DNA from: Kiritimatiellia bacterium
Lineage (GTDB): Bacteria; Verrucomicrobiota; Kiritimatiellia; RFP12; UBA1067
Direction: 5' to 3'
Length of the DNA stretch: 18,800 bases
Assembly (NCBI GenBank): GCA_017648225.1
Contig: JAGCJE010000311.1
Location: 1-18,800, forward strand
How positions within the stretch are numbered: the stretch's first letter is position 1; each line of letters begins with the position of its first letter. Shown here in pieces: positions 14,842 to 18,800 of the stretch. Position numbers and translations under genes: made by a program. The notes below the pieces were generated by a model. The model was not told the DNA's origin and did no database searches. It saw only the letters and a program-made list of their open reading frames with translations.

Positions 14842-16919
14842 GAAGCTCCAGGCACCAATCGAAGCTCACTGTCGCCGTGGATTAAAAGGCCGCACTTCCA
14901 GACGCCGCCGCTGCCCGCGCGCGTGCGGTAAACGATTCTGTTTTCGCCCTTCTTCAGCTTAAGCGTTATCGGAGTAGGCGTTACCGGCCCGTTGAAGGTC
15001 CCGAGACTCTCGCCGTTGACGATAATTTCGCCCCAATATTCATTGTATCGCATCAAAACGTATTCACCGTCGGCCGGGGCCGTCACGCTCGCAGCAACCT
15101 CAGCCCAACGTTTACCATCACGCCCGCTGACGACTTCATCGGGATAAATCTTTTTAAGATCTACATAACGCTCGCCTTTAGAAAGGACAACAACCTTGCC
15201 GTCAACCGTATATTCAGCCATAGGCACGTAGCAGTCTACGGGCGAAGCAACCTTAGCCGCATCCTCCGTAACTCCGTCACCCGTCAGATGAACGACGCGC
15301 GTATGCTTCTGGCCGCACTTGTCGCAGACCCAGCGAAGGCGATACTTACCTCGAAAACCGCGAAACGCAACGACGCCGCACCCTTCACCTTCACCTTCAC
15401 CTTTCACCTTTACCTCTAATTTTGTGCGCCACTCTCTATTGATAAGTTCATCGAGCGCATCGTAGGCGCGCTTGCGCTTCATGTCACGCGTAAAAAGTCC
15501 GGATACGAGCGGCTCGCCGTAAACTCCGCCGCCATCGACCGTATTCCACCATGTGATGCCCATCGCCGCCTTGTGCGAGAACCATTTGCGGTAAATGTTG
15601 CGCGTCAAAATCGCCTGAATCTGACGACTCTTATCGTCCATGCCCGGCGAGGTGATTGTAACCTCTGAGACATGCAACGGCTTACCTGTCATGGCCATCG
15701 TATCGAGACGGTGCTGAATCGTCGCAGGGGTTCCGACCCAGTTAACGTTCGTCGCTCCAAGCGCAAGACGCATACAGTCGTTAGTATTGAAAATGTGCAT
15801 CTGGCAGCCGACAACATCGACACGTGCGCCTTCGTTTTCCAAATCCTTGACCTGGGCAAGGAAGTTATCGTTGATGGCGTAGTCGTTGATTACAAGATCG
15901 GTCGTGTCGGGGAACGCCTCCTTCGCATCCAAAAGCGCATTAAGCGGATAGTCTCCGGGCATAAGGCCGTAAACGGACTTCCAGAAAGGCAGCCCCGTGC
16001 GCGACTTGCGGTAGACCTTCCAATCGACGCAGCTTTCGTTCACAACATCCCAGCTGTCCACAAAGGGTCCAAAATCTTCAGCTATATCAAAAATTCTCTT
16101 GCGAAAAATTTTACGCATATTAACCGCAAATTGCGGAGCTTTATCTCCTAAAGTCTCCTCCGTCACATAGCCGTACGCGTTGCGCCACGCTTTCTTCCAG
16201 CGGCTATCGAAACCGAACCCGCCCTCCGCGCCCGCTTTAGCGCGTCTGGGAAACGAGGAATGACGCGGAATTCCTAACGTATCGAAATACTCTTTTTCGT
16301 TCTCAGGGCAATACCAATCGTAAATCCAATAAGGCTTGGCCGTCCCCCAGATGAGAATATGACCGTGGATGCGCACATCCATCATTTTAAGATAATCGAT
16401 TACGGGCTTTGCCGCGGGGCGGCGCCAAAAACGCTCAAGCTGGGCTGCCTCCAGAGAAAGGGAATTCCAATACGCCTCCGTGTCGTCGTAAGCCGCGTTC
16501 GCGCGCTGTCTCCCGGGCTCGGGCTCGTAATTATTCCAGTAAAACGCGACGGTAGCCTGATTGAAAAGACCGTTCCTGCCGTAGCTCGCCTTGTAGATGT
16601 CGTTCCATTCCGTCCTGCCGAGCTGATTGAAGTTAAAAATGTGTGCGCCGAATCTGAATTCGTGATCCGTCTGCTCAACCTCGACGCGCGTGCCGGGACG
16701 CGCCGGAAGCGCAAAGACGCCGTCAGTTTTTCGATTCGCCTCGATATCGGCATCGATTTTACGCTGCTCGTTCTCGTTCCAGATTTTCCAGTACGCTTCA
16801 CTCATCACGCTTGGATCGCATCCGGCGGGAACGCCGCGTTTCGGGAAATTCGAGCCGGCAGAATCGCACCATGCGAGTGACGCTAATGCGAACGACAGAG
16901 AAAAAATGAGAAACTTCAT
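14826..16919 (-). CDS. Secreted GH10 endo-beta-1,4-xylanase with extra C-terminal domains
   Basis: A 697-residue protein with signal peptide MKFLIFSLSFALASLAWC. The GH10 catalytic domain spans roughly residues 75-495: FRFGAHIFNFN (88-98), RIHGHILIWG (183-192), acid/base Glu295 in SWDVVNES (289-296), and nucleophile Glu419 in PLHVSEVTI (414-422), then TWWNTVDGGG. GH10 enzymes cut the beta-1,4-xylose backbone of xylan, so this is likely an exported plant-fibre or xylan-degrading enzyme. A short KVKGEGEGEG linker (504-513) is followed by a C-terminal region (514-697) with a CDKC motif near 532-535 and a beta-rich module (about 605-690, NEYWGEIIVNGESLG) that might bind carbohydrate; I do not recognise its family. 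The start ATG at 16919 lacks a clear Shine-Dalgarno and is 21 bases after the rnfC stop codon. Confidence 0.92.
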   Translation of the reverse strand: MKFLIFSLSFALASLAWCDSAGSNFPKRGVPAGCDPSVMSEAYWKIWNENEQRKIDADIEANRKTDGVFALPARPGTRVEVEQTDHEFRFGAHIFNFNQLGRTEWNDIYKASYGRNGLFNQATVAFYWNNYEPEPGRQRANAAYDDTEAYWNSLSLEAAQLERFWRRPAAKPVIDYLKMMDVRIHGHILIWGTAKPYWIYDWYCPENEKEYFDTLGIPRHSSFPRRAKAGAEGGFGFDSRWKKAWRNAYGYVTEETLGDKAPQFAVNMRKIFRKRIFDIAEDFGPFVDSWDVVNESCVDWKVYRKSRTGLPFWKSVYGLMPGDYPLNALLDAKEAFPDTTDLVINDYAINDNFLAQVKDLENEGARVDVVGCQMHIFNTNDCMRLALGATNVNWVGTPATIQHRLDTMAMTGKPLHVSEVTITSPGMDDKSRQIQAILTRNIYRKWFSHKAAMGITWWNTVDGGGVYGEPLVSGLFTRDMKRKRAYDALDELINREWRTKLEVKVKGEGEGEGCGVVAFRGFRGKYRLRWVCDKCGQKHTRVVHLTGDGVTEDAAKVASPVDCYVPMAEYTVDGKVVVLSKGERYVDLKKIYPDEVVSGRDGKRWAEVAASVTAPADGEYVLMRYNEYWGEIIVNGESLGTFNGPVTPTPITLKLKKGENRIVYRTRAGSGGVWKCGLLIHGDSELRLVPGASSLKN
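15382..15418 (-). repeat. Hexanucleotide tandem repeat coding a Gly-Glu linker in the xylanase
   Basis: CCTTCA occurs three times perfectly (15382-15399), followed by degenerate copies to 15418. In the coding direction this is a GGT-GAA repeat giving KGEGEGEG between the catalytic and C-terminal domains. Copy-number change would keep the reading frame. Confidence 0.85.
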
Positions 16920-16940
16920 AATCGAGACTTAAAACCTTGA

Positions 16941-18332
16941 TTATTTTCCTTTCGCGGCGGCCGCTGCGGCCTTCGCTTTTTCGGCGGCGATGCGAGCGCG
17001 GATCGAATTCTTCGCGCGACGGCAGAACTGCGTTATCGTTCTGTGCGCGGGACAGACGAAACTGCATGCGCCGCATTCGATGCACGTCATGACATGGGCG
17101 CGTTCAGCATCGGCTATGTCGTCAGCCTCGACCGCCTTTGAAATATCGGCGGGATTGAGATTCATCGGACACGCCCTCAGGCAGCGTCCGCAGTTGATGC
17201 AAGCTTCTGACGTATACTGGAATACGCGGCGCTTCGAAAGAAACAGAAGTCCCGACGTCGTCTTTGTCGTCGCGATATCGAGCGACGATACCGCAAAGCC
17301 CATCATCGTTCCGCCGGAAAGTACTTTCACGGGAGGCTCTTTGGTTCCGCCGCAGAATTCGACAAGATCGGAATACTTCGTGCCGAGCGGTGCGAGAATA
17401 TTTTTAGGCTCGGTTACGACATCGCCGGAAACGGTCGTCACGCGGCTGAGAAGCGCCTCACCCTTCTCGACGGCATCCGCAATGGCGACGACCGTACCGA
17501 CGTTTTCGACGACGCATCCGACGTCGATCGGAAGCGCCGGCGGCTCGGGAACGACGCGGCCGACGGTTGCGTAAATCTGGTGCTTTTCGCTGCCTTGGGG
17601 ATAAAGGACGGGGAGAACCGTTATTTCTACATTACCGTCGATATCCGCGAACGCCTTTTCTATGGCGGCGATCGCTTCGGGTTTGTTGGCCTCGACCGCG
17701 ATTCTGACGGCCGGACCGCCGAGAATCTTACGCATGATCTCCACGCCGATTCTCATACGCTCTGCGCGCTCAAGCATAACGCGAAAATCAGCGGTAAGGT
17801 AAGGTTCGCATTCCGCGCCGTTTAAAATAAGATATTCACATCTTTTTCCCGGGGGCGGCGAGAGTTTAACGACGGTAGGAAATCCGGCTCCGCCCATGCC
17901 GCATATCCCGGCCTCTTCAACACGCTTTAAAAGTTCCTCTTTAGTCGCGCTCCTCCAGTCCAACGGCTCAAGCGCGAACGATTCCGCGGCGACAGCTCCT
18001 TCCGGAGCCGGAGCGGTCGTATCGAGAATGACTGCGTCTGCCTTTCCTCCGGAAGCTCCAAGGCGCGGCTCGACGGCCTTGACGAGACCGTCGGCGCTCG
18101 CACGTACGCATACGGAGATAAAACCGTTTCGTTCGCCGATAATCTGACCGCGGCGGACATAGTCGCCGGGCTTAACAATGCACTTCGCGGGGGCGCCGAG
18201 ATGCTGGCACATCGAAATGACAAGCTCCGCCGGAAGAGGCATAGGCTCTATCGCCTTCTCCCTGGCGAGCTCTTTATTATAATCGGGATGAACACCGCCT
18301 TTAAACTTAAATTTACTCTTTACCGTTTTCAT
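16941..18332 (-). CDS. rnfC: Electron transport complex subunit RnfC
   Basis: A 463-residue protein with the complete RnfC layout: N-terminal FKGGVHPD (10-17) and a barrel-sandwich-like part (about 30-105), then the flavin/NADH-binding core with CGMGGAGFPTVVK (144-156), LILNGAECEPYLTAD (168-182) and LPVLYPQGSEK (240-250). Two [4Fe-4S] motifs follow: Cys378-x2-Cys381-x2-Cys384-x3-Cys388 and Cys417-x2-Cys420-x2-Cys423-x3-Cys427. The tail is Ala/Lys-rich (449-463). RnfC is the NADH-oxidising subunit of the Rnf ion pump, which couples ferredoxin and NAD to an ion gradient at the cytoplasmic membrane. Start: ATG at 18332 with GGAG three bases upstream, behind an extended -10 promoter. Other rnf genes normally follow rnfC, but here the next gene is a xylanase. 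Confidence 0.95.
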   Translation of the reverse strand: MKTVKSKFKFKGGVHPDYNKELAREKAIEPMPLPAELVISMCQHLGAPAKCIVKPGDYVRRGQIIGERNGFISVCVRASADGLVKAVEPRLGASGGKADAVILDTTAPAPEGAVAAESFALEPLDWRSATKEELLKRVEEAGICGMGGAGFPTVVKLSPPPGKRCEYLILNGAECEPYLTADFRVMLERAERMRIGVEIMRKILGGPAVRIAVEANKPEAIAAIEKAFADIDGNVEITVLPVLYPQGSEKHQIYATVGRVVPEPPALPIDVGCVVENVGTVVAIADAVEKGEALLSRVTTVSGDVVTEPKNILAPLGTKYSDLVEFCGGTKEPPVKVLSGGTMMGFAVSSLDIATTKTTSGLLFLSKRRVFQYTSEACINCGRCLRACPMNLNPADISKAVEADDIADAERAHVMTCIECGACSFVCPAHRTITQFCRRAKNSIRARIAAEKAKAAAAAAKGK

Positions 18333-18374
18333 CTTCTCCGCTCTTTTCAGATATGGTTCTCAACTATGCCGACA

Positions 18375-18404
18375 ATTATACCATTTCTACCCCCGATACA
18401 ACAA
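18375..18404 (-). promoter_or_regulatory. Promoter of rnfC (extended -10)
   Basis: On the minus strand TTGTTG (18404-18399), an 18-base spacer and TATAAT (18380-18375) with TG one base upstream (TGGTATAAT). The predicted +1 near 18368 gives a leader of about 36 bases with GGAG just before the ATG at 18332. Confidence 0.7.
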
Positions 18405-18541
18405 TCCGCAATCTACTGGAATATCTCCACCTTTCCCCATTTGCCTTTATTCATTCTGTACTACAGTAATTATTGTTTAGCCGTCAATGGCTTCGCGCTC
18501 TATTTTTACTTGCTTGTTGCTATGCTATGTATAAATGCGGC

Positions 18542-18560
18542 CACGGTTAGGGCAACCGTG
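18542..18560. other. Small perfect hairpin (7-bp stem, 5-base loop)
   Basis: CACGGTT (18542-18548) and AACCGTG (18554-18560) are exact reverse complements around AGGGC. On the plus strand it is followed by CTCCTCTTTT, which is only weakly terminator-like. On the minus strand no T run follows. Function unclear. Confidence 0.5.
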
Positions 18561-18575
18561 CTCCTCTTTTGATAT

Positions 18576-18652
18576 GGTCGATTTCTGCGTCCTCTGGACC
18601 CGCTCGCCAATCTTTAGATTTGGCTCGGGGTCGAGTCCTGCAGAAATCGGCT
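18576..18652. other. Large nested stem-loop, candidate structured RNA element
   Basis: The ends CGATTTCTGC (18579-18588) and GCAGAAATCG (18640-18649) are perfect 10-base inverted repeats. On the plus strand the stem can be extended three more pairs using G-U wobbles. Inside, 18597-18633 forms a second long imperfect stem: GACCC with GGGTC, GCC with GGC and AATC with GATT, closed by a TTTA loop. It starts just after the stop codon of the partial right-edge gene. No T tract follows on either strand, and I do not recognise it as a known RNA family. Confidence 0.45.
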
Positions 18653-18655
18653 CAT

Positions 18656-18800
18656 CTAAAAAGTATGCGCCCGGCTAGGGCCCAAACCGAGGCCGCGTTT
18701 AGCATTTTCGACAACGTTCGCCATTTCGTAAAGCCGCTCTTCACTCGCTCCCGCGTTTAGCTTCGCCTCCTCCCGTGACGATCGCAGATGATCCGCGTCG
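18656..18800 (-). CDS. C-terminal end of an unidentified protein (runs off right edge)
   Basis: A frame open from the right edge (first complete codon 18799-18797) gives 47 residues starting DADHLRSSREEAKLNAGASE, continuing ERLYEMANVVENAKRGLGLG and ending PSRAHTF, then TAG at 18658-18656. The composition (Glu/Lys/Arg/Ala, amphipathic helix from about residue 8 to 35) and codon choice look like real coding sequence in the style of the neighbours. The other two minus-strand frames are interrupted by stops here. I cannot assign a family from this fragment. It is transcribed in the same direction as rnfC but separated by a structured 323-base gap and a promoter, so it is probably a different unit. 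Confidence 0.6.
   Translation of the reverse strand, partial: DADHLRSSREEAKLNAGASEERLYEMANVVENAKRGLGLGPSRAHTF

Larger units (their letters stand above)
18333..18655. other. Intergenic gap without a recognised gene
   Basis: Between rnfC and the partial gene at the right edge there is a 323-base, AT-richer stretch. It holds the rnfC promoter (18375-18404), a small hairpin at 18542-18560 and a larger nested stem-loop at 18576-18652. A 13-codon minus-strand frame (MNKGKWGKVEIFQ) is present but has no ribosome binding site, so I do not call it. A weak plus-strand -10-like TATAAA occurs near 18530. I see no convincing protein gene. Confidence 0.6.

Noticed and set aside
18201..18572. Plus-strand frame of 123 codons overlapping rnfC and the gap, with hydrophobic C-terminal half
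   Set aside because: Half of it is antisense to the conserved rnfC start and its promoter; the hydrophobic residues follow from T-rich sequence, and no ribosome binding site is seen.
18576..18655. tRNA or tmRNA-like molecule at the structured element
   Set aside because: A 7-bp acceptor, a GTCC/GGAC arm and a GTCGAGT loop can be drawn on the plus strand, but the D loop would be 3 bases, the central hairpin lacks a 7-base anticodon loop, and no CCA follows. On the minus strand ACCA follows but there is no T arm.
18540..18720. Integron attC site or CRISPR array
   Set aside because: No paired GTTRRRY/RYYYAAC core sites, no integrase and no regularly spaced repeats. The repeated GCGTTTAGC near 18695 and 18753 lies inside coding sequence of the partial gene.

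Overview
The window reads like a chromosomal segment of a Gram-negative bacterium. It encodes an LptE-like outer-membrane lipoprotein, a BamD-like periplasmic protein and an Rnf-type membrane oxidoreductase subunit. The gene mix (PEGA-repeat protein, FHA-membrane protein, Aquifex-type aconitase, secreted GH10 xylanase) and the moderate, evenly distributed GC content suggest the PVC group, perhaps Kiritimatiellota or Lentisphaerota from an anaerobic fibre-degrading habitat. That placement is inference from gene content only. All protein genes lie on the minus strand; the only plus-strand gene is a tRNA-Glu. I see no CRISPR array, insertion sequence, integrase or prophage gene.

Minus-strand units, in order of transcription from the right end. 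(A) 18656-18800: C-terminus of an unidentified protein, followed by a 323-base AT-rich gap (18333-18655) with two strong stem-loops. (B) rnfC and a secreted GH10 xylanase, from an extended -10 promoter. (C) metG, a TadC-like inner-membrane protein, an FHA-transmembrane protein, a five-PEGA-repeat secreted protein and tlyA, the last three chained by 4-base overlaps. (D) Aconitase and a YkgJ-type cysteine-cluster protein, from their own extended -10 promoter. (E) BamD-like TPR protein, lptE-like lipoprotein, a stand-alone Lrp/AsnC effector domain and a large TPR protein, tightly packed. Unit E ends at a hairpin that also serves the convergent tRNA-Glu gene. (F) dprA, a cell-envelope protein with a possible caspase/gingipain-like dyad, and the N-terminus of a mannose-1-phosphate guanylyltransferase running off the left edge.

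Most of this is housekeeping: translation (metG, tRNA-Glu), ribosome methylation (tlyA), central metabolism (aconitase), electron transport (rnfC), envelope biogenesis (lptE, BamD-like, manC) and DNA uptake or recombination (dprA). The least ordinary parts are: a repeated extended -10 promoter motif that in two cases sits on top of the start codon and predicts leaderless or nearly leaderless mRNAs; the TadC/FHA/PEGA cluster; the unclassified protein at 144-1430; the xylanase behind an isolated rnfC; and the structured gap at 18540-18652. I found no clearly new multi-gene system. The findings are leads graded accordingly.
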